DNA of 11,618 nucleotides from SHLJ01 sp041618535 (lineage in GTDB: Bacteria; Bacteroidota; Bacteroidia; Flavobacteriales; Flavobacteriaceae): contig JBFKFP010000087.1 of the NCBI GenBank assembly GCA_041618535.1, positions 1-11,618 of the forward strand, read 5' to 3'. The position numbers were made by a program, and so were the translations under genes. Below are positions 1 to 6,872 of this stretch, piece by piece. Position 1 is the stretch's first letter; each line of letters opens with the position of its first letter. A model generated the notes under the pieces. The model did not search any database, was not told where the DNA came from, and saw nothing but the letters and a program-made list of their open reading frames with translations.

Positions 1-945
1 CCTCTGTTCTACTGAAATGAACCTCAGTCCGCCATAAGTGACCGCAGTTTGAGCAACCACATTGCTTTTTCCAAAAACATCACCCTTACTCAGCTCCTGT
101 TGATAATTCATGGAGGTACCACCCAAGATGATCCCGGGATTGAAGGTCAGATATTCCTCTCCCCTAACCTCCTCGTAAAACCGATGAAGTATCCTTGACA
201 ATTCAAAAATAGCTCCCGCTCCTATCCTTTCGTTAAAGACACCACTGGAATGGGCTCTTACCCCGGTGACTTCCACTTTCCAGTCTGATGAACCCCTTCT
301 GGCCACAGTGGCATAATTGAATCCTGTAGATGTCTCGAATCCCAGGGCAATGTCACTTCGCTTCGCTGCCTCTATCAAATCACGTCTGCTGACGCTAAGT
401 GGTTTGCCGGTTGCTTCCTCATCGCCGGTGAAAGCCGCTATTACCTGGGCGTTTTTCAAAAGACCGTTTTCATGCAGTGCTTTAAGCGCATATAAAATGA
501 TCACATTACCCCCTTTCATATCATTTCCGCCGGGAGCATGGGCAATACTGTCATTTATCATCTTAAATTCCTGAAAGGGACTGTCGGCTTCAAAAACAGT
601 GTCCAGATGCCCGATAAGTAGCAATCGCTTTCCTTTTTTGCCGCTCGTCTCGGCAAAGAGATGGCCGGATCGGTCCACCTCCTTCATATCAATCCAACGT
701 GTGTCAAAGCCGATCTTATCAAATTCCTGCTTAAACACCATGCCAACAGCCCTGACGCCTTCATGATTCATCGTGCCGCTGTTGATGTTGACTACTTTTT
801 TGAGAAAAGAAATGGCCTCTTCATTGTTTGATGAGATGGTTTTTACCAGCTTCTTCTCAGCCCGGCTTAATTTTTGGGCATATGATTGAGGGGGAACAAT
901 TCCGAAGATTAAAAAGAGAACGATTGTATTTAAGAATAATCTCAT
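1..945 (-). CDS. Secreted M20-family metallopeptidase (glutamate carboxypeptidase-like), 3' end missing
   Basis: The gene starts at ATG (945-943) and stays open to the left edge, giving 315 residues without a stop, so the C-terminus is missing. Residues 1-23 look like a type I signal peptide: a basic start, a hydrophobic run, then SYA before Q24. The zinc-peptidase core follows. IGHLDTV (111-117) supplies His113 and Asp115, GGNDMKGG (139-146) supplies the metal-bridging Asp142, GDEEATG (174-180) supplies the general base Glu176 and ligand Glu177, and Glu204 in GFETS matches the glutamate ligand of carboxypeptidase G2. The lid/dimerisation domain begins near 216 (ARRGSSDWKVEVTG, then His232). 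The last His ligand would lie beyond the window. The family cleaves C-terminal amino acids or dipeptides; the substrate cannot be read from sequence. The protein should act in the periplasm or outside the cell. The gene lies 83 bases after the amidinotransferase-fold hydrolase gene with no terminator between. Family assignment is secure, substrate is not. Confidence 0.9.
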   Translation of the reverse strand, partial: MRLFLNTIVLFLIFGIVPPQSYAQKLSRAEKKLVKTISSNNEEAISFLKKVVNINSGTMNHEGVRAVGMVFKQEFDKIGFDTRWIDMKEVDRSGHLFAETSGKKGKRLLLIGHLDTVFEADSPFQEFKMINDSIAHAPGGNDMKGGNVIILYALKALHENGLLKNAQVIAAFTGDEEATGKPLSVSRRDLIEAAKRSDIALGFETSTGFNYATVARRGSSDWKVEVTGVRAHSSGVFNERIGAGAIFELSRILHRFYEEVRGEEYLTFNPGIILGGTSMNYQQELSKGDVFGKSNVVAQTAVTYGGLRFISVEQR

Positions 946-1028
946 ATTTCAGTTGATTTGCCTAAAATTAAAAAATTGAATCCTGAATCTAGAATAGAGG
1001 TAAGATAATTCTTCGTGACAGATGTAAT

Positions 1029-1940
1029 TTAATCCCTTATAAGAGGAAGGGTAGAACAACGAAGTAATCCCTCCTGCTTTGCGATTTCAGCATAAGGGAC
1101 CTCCTCAACTATAAAGCCCTGCTCACGTAGCCAGTTATTCAAACGTATAAAATTTCTTTCTGAGATGATAACTTCCTCAGAGATTGAGAAGACGTTGCAA
1201 AACATATTGTACATCTCGGTTTTATCAATTTCAAAAACATTCTCCTTTCCGAAGAAATCTATCAGCCATTGATATTCACTTTCAACCAGAAACCCGTTCT
1301 TATGGATTATGGCCTTTCCTGTTCCTACCGGCTGAAAGCAACAATCCAGGTGAAGCGCATTATTATAGGGATCCGTGTTCGACTTCCTGAGATCGAATGA
1401 CTTAACTATCTTGTTGGGGAAAAGGTCCCGGATCACATTAACAGCCTCCATATTTGTTCGAGCCGTAATATAGTCCTGGTAATCATCACCTCGATAAGTG
1501 CCAATAAATATGTGGTCATTCCACGGCATTACGTCTCCTCCCTCTACATGGCATTCAGGAGGAAGAAGAACCCTGTTCTGATCAGGAATCATGTTCCATA
1601 CATAGCGAATTGCTTCAATTTCCTGGTCCCGATCCGGAAGTATGTTTGATTTGATGATCTTATTTCCAACCACGAAAGCGATGTCGCGTGCGAAGATCTG
1701 GTTGGTATCTTCAAGAATGTTAGGCCTGAAAACCGCTACCTTGTGTTTATTGAACACTGCGTCAACGGCCTCCATCTCCTTGATCATGTCGGCCTCTTTG
1801 GGATAAGTTCCCGCTTTTACATGCTGAATACTCTTAGGGTCGTAACATTCATCAACGTCGGGAGCCGGGCCGTTGCTTTTAGCTGTGCCCAGGACTACAG
1901 CTCGAAGCCTTGACGTTTCATTTTGAATATTGAGTTTCAA
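1029..1940 (-). CDS. Arginine deiminase / dimethylarginine dimethylaminohydrolase family hydrolase (amidinotransferase fold)
   Basis: This 303-residue protein has the catalytic layout of the guanidino-modifying superfamily: RLRAVVLG at the N-terminus (11-18), FARD (83-86), EGGD (133-136), HLDCCF (197-202, with His197 and Asp199), and LLRCSTLPL (292-300), whose Cys295 is the expected nucleophile. The C-terminal CSTLPLIR resembles the CMSMPLVR end of arginine deiminases. Members hydrolyse arginine or methylarginines, or transfer amidino groups; which one applies here is not decided by the sequence. No signal peptide is visible, so it is probably cytoplasmic. The start is TTG (1940-1938): an in-frame TGA lies four codons upstream, no ATG lies between, and the next internal Met (52) would delete the first conserved strand. 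AAGGAT sits immediately before the TTG. It lies 69 bases after gltA with no visible terminator, so co-transcription is plausible. Confidence 0.9.
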   Translation of the reverse strand: MKLNIQNETSRLRAVVLGTAKSNGPAPDVDECYDPKSIQHVKAGTYPKEADMIKEMEAVDAVFNKHKVAVFRPNILEDTNQIFARDIAFVVGNKIIKSNILPDRDQEIEAIRYVWNMIPDQNRVLLPPECHVEGGDVMPWNDHIFIGTYRGDDYQDYITARTNMEAVNVIRDLFPNKIVKSFDLRKSNTDPYNNALHLDCCFQPVGTGKAIIHKNGFLVESEYQWLIDFFGKENVFEIDKTEMYNMFCNVFSISEEVIISERNFIRLNNWLREQGFIVEEVPYAEIAKQEGLLRCSTLPLIRD

Positions 1941-2009
1941 ATCCTTATATCAACAACTTAATTGAAGGAGGCTGTGGTTTAGAGTATTTTTTTAAAAGAA
2001 GAATTAATT

Positions 2010-3296
2010 TTACTTCCTGTCAGCAAGTTCGACAAACGAACGATATTTCTCTCCGGTATAGATCTGTCTTGGCCGACCGATCGGTTCTTTTCGCATTCGC
2101 ATCTCCCGCCACTGGGCTATCCATCCCGGAAGCCGTCCCATACTGAACATAACTGTAAACATGTCAACCGGGATACCCATTGACCTGTAGATTATTCCGG
2201 AATAGAAATCCACATTGGGATAAAGTTTTCTCTTTACGAAGTAATCATCACTCAGGGCCTCCTGCTCGAGACCCTTGGCTATATCAAGGATAGGATCTTC
2301 AATACCAAGATCATGAAGGACCTCGTCGGCAGCCTTCTTAATGATTTTTGCCCTAGGATCAAAATTCTTGTAAACCCTGTGACCGAAGCCCATCAATCGG
2401 AAAGGATCATTCTTATCCTTGGCTTTCGCCATATATTTTTTAGTATCACCACCGTCTGCCATTATGGCTTCCAGCATCTCGATTACCGCCTGGTTTGCGC
2501 CACCGTGTAATGGCCCCCATAAAGCTGAGATCCCAGATGATAAAGAGGCGAATAATCCGGCGTGAGAGGAGCCGACAATTCTGACCGTAGAAGTGGAACA
2601 GTTCTGTTCGTGATCTGCATGCAGGATAAGCAATTTATCAAGGGCATCGAGAAGAATAGGGTTAATCACATATTCCTCATTGGGTTGCTTGAACATCATT
2701 TTCATCGCATTTTCAACATACCCCAGTGATGAGTCTCCATAATCAAGTGGAAGACCCATTTTCTTCCTCATCGTCCATGCCACAAGCACTGGAAACTTTC
2801 CCATAATTCTAACTATCGCATTATACATGGCCTCTGATGAGGACACATCCACAGAGGACGGATTAAACGCGGTTAGGGCACTGGTAAGGGACGCCAATAC
2901 ACCCATAGGGTGGGCAGTTTTAGGAAACGCATCCAGAATCTTTTTAACATCCTCGTCCACTACTGAATTCCTTCTGATATCCGATGCGAACTTCTCCAAT
3001 TGCTCTTTATTTGGCAGCTCCCCAAAGATTAATAGGTAGGATACCTCAAGAAAATCAGCTTTCTCTGCCAACTCCTCAATGGAATATCCCCTGTAACGCA
3101 GGATTCCGTTCTCCCCATCAAGAAATGTAATGGCACTCTCACAAGCTCCGGTATTTTTGAAACCAGGATCCAATGTAATAGCCCGGGTTGAAGATCTCAG
3201 GCTTTTTATATCTATTCCAATTTCATCTTCGGAACCTTTTACAAGGGGAAGTTCCAAACGTTCACCATTTAATTCGAGAATTGCTTTTTCTGCCAT
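2010..3296 (-). CDS. gltA: Citrate synthase
   Basis: Condenses oxaloacetate and acetyl-CoA to citrate, the entry step of the TCA cycle, in the cytoplasm. From the chosen start the protein has 428 residues. The active-site residues are all present: His264 (WGPLHGGANQ), His306 (GFGHRVYKNFDPRA) and Asp363 (PNVDFYSG). In this numbering they fall almost exactly on the E. coli positions (264, 305, 362), which also points to the hexameric GltA type. The HADHEQNCSTSTVR segment (226-239) and the C-terminal GRPRQIYTG are typical. A longer start at 3314 (adding MENSKT) is possible. I prefer 3296 because MAEKAILELNGE aligns with the E. coli N-terminus MADTKAKLTLNGD and gives the usual family length. It is the first gene of a likely unit with the downstream hydrolase and peptidase. 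A TAnnTTTG motif lies at 3331-3338 upstream. Confidence 0.97.
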   Translation of the reverse strand: MAEKAILELNGERLELPLVKGSEDEIGIDIKSLRSSTRAITLDPGFKNTGACESAITFLDGENGILRYRGYSIEELAEKADFLEVSYLLIFGELPNKEQLEKFASDIRRNSVVDEDVKKILDAFPKTAHPMGVLASLTSALTAFNPSSVDVSSSEAMYNAIVRIMGKFPVLVAWTMRKKMGLPLDYGDSSLGYVENAMKMMFKQPNEEYVINPILLDALDKLLILHADHEQNCSTSTVRIVGSSHAGLFASLSSGISALWGPLHGGANQAVIEMLEAIMADGGDTKKYMAKAKDKNDPFRLMGFGHRVYKNFDPRAKIIKKAADEVLHDLGIEDPILDIAKGLEQEALSDDYFVKRKLYPNVDFYSGIIYRSMGIPVDMFTVMFSMGRLPGWIAQWREMRMRKEPIGRPRQIYTGEKYRSFVELADRK

Positions 3297-3330
3297 TGTC
3301 TTTGAATTTTCCATTAAAAAATGCGGTAAT

Positions 3331-3338
3331 CAAAGGTA
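3331..3338 (-). promoter_or_regulatory. Probable Bacteroidota-type -7 promoter element for gltA
   Basis: On the minus strand this reads TACCTTTG, an exact match to the -7 consensus TAnnTTTG used by the primary sigma factor of this phylum. It lies 17 bases before the ATG at 3314 and 35 before the ATG at 3296. No TTG is present at the expected 17-23 base spacing upstream, so the -33 half is weak or absent. It sits downstream of the eno terminator, where a new transcription start would be needed. Confidence 0.55.
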
Positions 3339-3407
3339 CGAAATAAGAGCTGATTTATAAAGTTGCCTGCCAAAGGTTTTCTCGATGGATCATTATCGAA
3401 TCCAATT

Positions 3408-3444
3408 AAAAAAAGTGATGCATGAACATCTCACACATCACTTT
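3408..3444 (-). terminator. Intrinsic terminator after eno
   Basis: In the minus-strand transcript a 9-bp perfect stem, AAAGTGATG (3444-3436) with CATCACTTT (3420-3412), closes a 15-base loop and runs into a U-tract (3414-3408). It begins about 21 bases after the eno stop codon. The stem is A/U-rich and only moderately strong. There is no T-run on the other strand, so it should work only in the minus direction. Confidence 0.8.
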
Positions 3445-3465
3445 AAAAAAATGTAATTCCGTTGA

Positions 3466-4755
3466 TTATTTTACCTTAAAGGCTTTCTCCTGCGGATAGT
3501 AGGCTACAGATCCCAACTCTTCCTCAATTCTCAGAAGTTGATTGTACTTCGCCATGCGGTCAGATCTCGATGCTGATCCTGTTTTGATCTGTCCGGTATT
3601 CAGAGCTACGGCCAGATCGGCAATGGTGTTGTCTTCAGTTTCTCCGGAACGGTGAGACATAACCGAGGTATAACCTGCATTATGCGCCATATTTACCGCC
3701 GCTATGGTCTCTGAAAGCGTCCCGATTTGATTCACCTTGATCAGAATTGAATTCGCGATATTATTCTCTATGCCCCGGGACAAACGCTCCACGTTGGTTA
3801 CAAATAGATCATCTCCCACCAACTGGACCTTATCACCAATCCTTTCGGTAAGATAGCTCCAACCATCCCAGTCATTTTCATCCATTCCATCCTCAACCGA
3901 GATAATAGGGTATTTCTCACAGAGCTCAGCGATATAATCTGCCTGTTCTTTACTGCTTCTTACCTTTCCTTTATCACCTTCAAATTTGGTGTAATCATAT
4001 TTGCCATCTACATAAAATTCAGCAGCAGCGCAGTCAAGGGCGATCATCACCTCCTCACCAAAACTGTAGCCAGCTTTTCTCACGGCCAATGCAATGGTTT
4101 CGATAGCATCCTCCGTTCCGTCAAGTGCCGGTGCAAAACCTCCTTCGTCCCCAACAGCAGTGCTTAGCTTGCGATCGTGCAGAACCTTTTTCAAGTTATG
4201 AAATACTTCGGTTCCGATTTTTAAAGCATGAGAAAAATTGTCGGCTTTAACCGGCATGACCATAAATTCCTGGAAAGCGATGGGCGCATCGCTATGCGAT
4301 CCGCCATTGATGATATTCATCATGGGTACAGGAAGGGTATTTCCACTTACTCCACCAACATACCGATAGAGTGGTAATCCCAATTCATTGGCCGCGGCCT
4401 TCGCCACAGCCAGGGAAACACCCAGGATGGCATTAGCTCCGAGTTTAGATTTGTTCGGAGTTCCGTCTATTTCACACATCAGCTTATCGATTGAGTTCTG
4501 TTCGAAAACAGACATCCCCAACAATTCCTGTGCAAGTACATTATTGACATTTTTAACGGCTTTTAAAACCCCTTTACCCATATATGCATCACCTCCATCT
4601 CTCATTTCAACGGCTTCGTGTTCCCCTGTTGAGGCCCCCGAGGGCACAGCTGCCCGACCCATTATACCGTTTTCAGTGAATACATCTACCTCTACGGTCG
4701 GATTTCCTCTTGAATCAAAAATCTGCCTGGCATGGATATCAACTATTATACTCAT
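3466..4755 (-). CDS. eno: Enolase (phosphopyruvate hydratase)
   Basis: Interconverts 2-phosphoglycerate and phosphoenolpyruvate in glycolysis and gluconeogenesis, as a cytoplasmic Mg-dependent enzyme. At 429 residues it is full length. The N-terminal domain carries DSRGNPTVEVDV (14-25) and the mobile loop GASTGEHEAVE (40-50). The barrel domain carries the catalytic Glu204 (GDEGGFAP) and Lys340 (LIKVNQIG). The Mg ligands are Asp241 (ALDCAAAEF), Glu288 (SVEDG) and Asp315 (VGDDLFVT). The signature segment MSHRSGETEDNTIADLAV follows at 366-383, with His368. The start gives the normal N-terminus MSIIVDIHARQIFDSRGNP; the bases just before it are A/T-rich with no Shine-Dalgarno motif. It lies 54 bases after carA with no terminator or clear promoter between, so the two probably share a transcript that ends at the terminator at 3408-3444. 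Confidence 0.99.
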   Translation of the reverse strand: MSIIVDIHARQIFDSRGNPTVEVDVFTENGIMGRAAVPSGASTGEHEAVEMRDGGDAYMGKGVLKAVKNVNNVLAQELLGMSVFEQNSIDKLMCEIDGTPNKSKLGANAILGVSLAVAKAAANELGLPLYRYVGGVSGNTLPVPMMNIINGGSHSDAPIAFQEFMVMPVKADNFSHALKIGTEVFHNLKKVLHDRKLSTAVGDEGGFAPALDGTEDAIETIALAVRKAGYSFGEEVMIALDCAAAEFYVDGKYDYTKFEGDKGKVRSSKEQADYIAELCEKYPIISVEDGMDENDWDGWSYLTERIGDKVQLVGDDLFVTNVERLSRGIENNIANSILIKVNQIGTLSETIAAVNMAHNAGYTSVMSHRSGETEDNTIADLAVALNTGQIKTGSASRSDRMAKYNQLLRIEEELGSVAYYPQEKAFKVK

Positions 4756-4809
4756 ATTCTGTTTTTAGATGGTTACTTGTTTAAATTATTGTTCGATTAT
4801 GAATACAGC

Positions 4810-5937
4810 CTATTTTACAGCGGTATCCTTCTTCTTTGCGATCTTAATATTCTCTATGAACTGATCGAACAGATAAGATGAATCATGTGGTCCCGGACTT
4901 GCCTCAGGATGGTACTGGACGGAAAAACAATTCTTGTTCTTCATTCTCATTCCAGCCAGGGTCTGATCATTCAGGTGAATATGGGTGATCTCGAAATCCG
5001 GATTAGACTCACATTCCTCCCTCACAACCGCAAAGCCGTGGTTTTGGGAGGTGATTTCACCTTTACCAGTTAACAGGTTCTTCACAGGATGGTTGATCCC
5101 ACGATGCCCGTTATGCATCTTATAGGTGCCAATACCATTGGCAAGGGCTATAACCTGGTGCCCCAGGCATATCCCGAATAACGGAAGATCACGCTTAATG
5201 ATCTCCCTGGCCAGTTCCTGGGCCTGCTTAAGGGGTTCAGGATCGCCAGGACCGTTAGAAAGGAAATAGCCGTCAGGATTCCATAGATTCATCTCTTCGA
5301 AGGTGGCATTGTAAGGATAGACCTTAATGTAGCAGTCACGTGAGGCCAAATTTCGCAGGATATTTTTCTTTATACCGATGTCGAGGGCAGCGATCTTAAA
5401 AGTAGCATTCTCATCACCGAAATAGTAAGGCTGTTCAGTAGAAACCTTGGACGCCAGCTCTAGGCCTTTCATATTCGGAACTTTGGCCAGTTCGGCTTTA
5501 AGCTCCCCGATATCTTCTGTCTCGGTCGATATCACGGCATTCATGGCTCCTTTATCTCTTATATAGCTCACCAGTGCACGGGTATCCACATCAGAGATGG
5601 CGACCAGATTATTCTGTTCAAAAAAGTTCTCTAACGAACCGTTGGCACCAACGCGGGAATAGTTATAACTGAAGTTCCGGCATATAAGTCCGGCTATCTT
5701 TATGGAATCCGATTCCACTTCCTCATCCTTTACACCGTAATTCCCGATATGGGCATTGGTACTAACCATAAGTTGACCGTAATAAGATGGGTCGGTGAAG
5801 ATTTCCTGGTAACCCGTCATCCCGGTATTAAAACAGATCTCACCAAATGCCTTGCCTTTTACGCCAACGGCCTTTCCATAAAAAATTGTCCCGTCCTCAA
5901 GCAGCACAAGGGCCTTTTCACGTGATTTATATTTCAT
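4810..5937 (-). CDS. carA: Carbamoyl phosphate synthetase small (glutaminase) subunit
   Basis: Releases ammonia from glutamine and passes it to the large subunit CarB to make carbamoyl phosphate for pyrimidine and arginine synthesis. The 375-residue length is normal. The N-terminal small-chain domain contains ICFNTGMTGYQEIFTDPSY (34-52). The C-terminal class I glutamine amidotransferase domain contains SNGPGDPEP (227-235), the nucleophile Cys257 in FGICLGHQ, and the rest of the triad as His343 and Glu345 in QYHPEASPGP. The SQNHGFAV loop (297-304) is also typical. carB is not in this window; its separation from carA is inferred to be real only on this side. The gene is probably first in a carA-eno transcript, with a promoter at 5958-5990 and a leader of only about 14 bases. 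Confidence 0.98.
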   Translation of the reverse strand: MKYKSREKALVLLEDGTIFYGKAVGVKGKAFGEICFNTGMTGYQEIFTDPSYYGQLMVSTNAHIGNYGVKDEEVESDSIKIAGLICRNFSYNYSRVGANGSLENFFEQNNLVAISDVDTRALVSYIRDKGAMNAVISTETEDIGELKAELAKVPNMKGLELASKVSTEQPYYFGDENATFKIAALDIGIKKNILRNLASRDCYIKVYPYNATFEEMNLWNPDGYFLSNGPGDPEPLKQAQELAREIIKRDLPLFGICLGHQVIALANGIGTYKMHNGHRGINHPVKNLLTGKGEITSQNHGFAVVREECESNPDFEITHIHLNDQTLAGMRMKNKNCFSVQYHPEASPGPHDSSYLFDQFIENIKIAKKKDTAVK

Positions 5938-5957
5938 AGCTTAAAAAAATGATTTTA

Positions 5958-5990
5958 CAAAAATAATTCATCGATCTGAGACACTTCAAA
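5958..5990 (-). promoter_or_regulatory. Bacteroidota-type promoter for carA-eno
   Basis: The minus strand carries TTTG at 5990-5987 and, after a 21-base spacer, TATTTTTG at 5965-5958. This matches both halves of the phylum consensus (TTTG at -33, TAnnTTTG at -7, usual spacing about 17-23). The carA ATG begins 20 bases further on. The TTT of the -33 element is also the end of the U-tract of the preceding terminator, so the two signals overlap. Confidence 0.7.
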
Positions 5991-6019
5991 AAAAAGGAGT
6001 GAATTAATCAACTCCTTTT
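5988..6019 (-). terminator. Intrinsic terminator after the second secreted paralog
   Basis: In the minus-strand transcript a 9-bp perfect stem, AAAAGGAGT (6019-6011) with ACTCCTTTT (6000-5992), encloses a 10-base loop and is followed by a run of eight U (5995-5988). It lies about 55 bases after the stop codon of the upstream gene and just before the carA promoter. Confidence 0.88.
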
Positions 6020-6073
6020 AAACAATTTATCATTAATGTATTTCTTCTTCTTCAATTTCATTTTCTGTAACCC

Positions 6074-6814
6074 TCAAATAGTCGATAGGTACTGAACTAT
6101 CCGTTTTAAATCATCATCATTCCTGTATGACAGTTTATTCGACTTAACAAACCGCTCCAGCATTTCAGCCTTCTCAGATGGAATAACCGACCGGAAACCC
6201 GTTTTCTTTTTATTGAAAGGAAGTAAGCCGCCATTTATCATGATAAAATAATTGCTTTTCAATTTGATCTTATTCCTCGCCCTGTTGATCATGGGGTTGG
6301 CAGAGCCTGTCATAACATCGGAATAGTAATTCTTTACCAGACTCAGCTCATCGCTTTCGGCCACCACTTCATAAACCTTATTCTTACCTTCTTTTGAACT
6401 GTACAAGCTGATAAAAGGCCTGTCGTTCACCACAATTCTGTTTATCCCCTTAAAGTCATAAACAAAAGTGGAATCATTTTCCATTTGAGAGATGAATTTT
6501 TCCTCATCCACGTGGAAGTTAATATTCGAAACGGCCAGTTTCTCTTCACCTACATAAAGATAAGCCCGGTTATTCCACGATTCGAAAAGCAAAAAACTTC
6601 CATCGGTGGGGACCCGTCCAAATCGGATATCGTCAAAATCATAAAAGACACCTTCAATCTTTGAAATATCGAAGGTCTGCGCCAGCAGCGTGGCCTCATC
6701 TGCCGCATTCAGGCCCCGTGTATTTGTGGGGGAACCGGTTAACGGATTGTCCTGCGCCTCAGCAGGTATAACCAAAATTATCGCCAGAATTAACAGAATG
6801 GGTCGCATTTTCAT
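6074..6814 (-). CDS. Secreted protein of unknown function, paralog of its upstream neighbour
   Basis: I do not recognise a function. The 246-residue product begins with a type I signal peptide (hydrophobic 5-17, AEA before Q21), with no lipobox Cys, so it is likely periplasmic or released. By eye it aligns over most of its length with the protein encoded at 6873-7571. Shared features are DGS then LFESWNN (71-82), the NIN/V/F pattern near 97-107, FKGINRIVVN (121-130), KVYEV (146-150), GSANPMINR (170-178), YFI (189-191), PF (199-200), and a charged, probably helical tail (213-246) with FVKSNKLS and a final hydrophobic-Ile. The middle is rich in alternating hydrophobic residues, suggesting beta structure. 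There are no Cys residues and no obvious catalytic motif. Met3 is a possible alternative start. Its own promoter is unclear: only imperfect TAnnTTTG-like sites lie in the 58-base gap upstream, so read-through from its neighbour is possible. Confidence 0.85.
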   Translation of the reverse strand: MKMRPILLILAIILVIPAEAQDNPLTGSPTNTRGLNAADEATLLAQTFDISKIEGVFYDFDDIRFGRVPTDGSFLLFESWNNRAYLYVGEEKLAVSNINFHVDEEKFISQMENDSTFVYDFKGINRIVVNDRPFISLYSSKEGKNKVYEVVAESDELSLVKNYYSDVMTGSANPMINRARNKIKLKSNYFIMINGGLLPFNKKKTGFRSVIPSEKAEMLERFVKSNKLSYRNDDDLKRIVQYLSTI

Positions 6815-6842
6815 TTTTTCTTAAAGTTAAAAAGTATTTTAC

Positions 6843-6871
6843 AAAAAAAAGAGCCCTGAACAGGCTCTTTT
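6843..6871 (-). terminator. Intrinsic terminator between the two secreted paralogs
   Basis: In the minus-strand transcript AAAAGAGCC (6871-6863) pairs with GGCTCTTTT (6855-6847) around a 7-base loop, and the U-tract continues for eight bases (6850-6843). The stem starts one base after the TAA stop codon of the 6873-7571 gene. The stem can be extended with one bulged base inside the loop (CAG/CTG). Confidence 0.88.
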
Positions 6872-6872
6872 A

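Noticed and set aside
317..574. An 85-codon plus-strand frame near the left edge
   Set aside because: It is antisense to the M20 peptidase gene over bases coding for the metal-binding motifs and has no supporting signals.
946..1028. Possible promoter for the M20 peptidase (TAATTTTA on the minus strand)
   Set aside because: One mismatch to the -7 consensus and no -33 element. Read-through from the upstream genes explains expression as well.
1941..2009. Possible terminator between gltA and the hydrolase gene
   Set aside because: There are A and T runs but no G/C-containing stem in front of a T-run in the minus direction.
4388..4768. A 126-codon open frame on the plus strand within the start of eno
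   Set aside because: It is antisense to the well-conserved enolase frame, its product resembles no family I know, and it has no promoter. Long antisense open frames are common opposite conserved genes.
6815..6842. Possible promoter for the second secreted paralog (TACTTTTT or TAACTTTA)
   Set aside because: Both sites differ from TAnnTTTG by one base, lack a TTG at the right distance, and lie in A/T-rich sequence where near matches arise easily.
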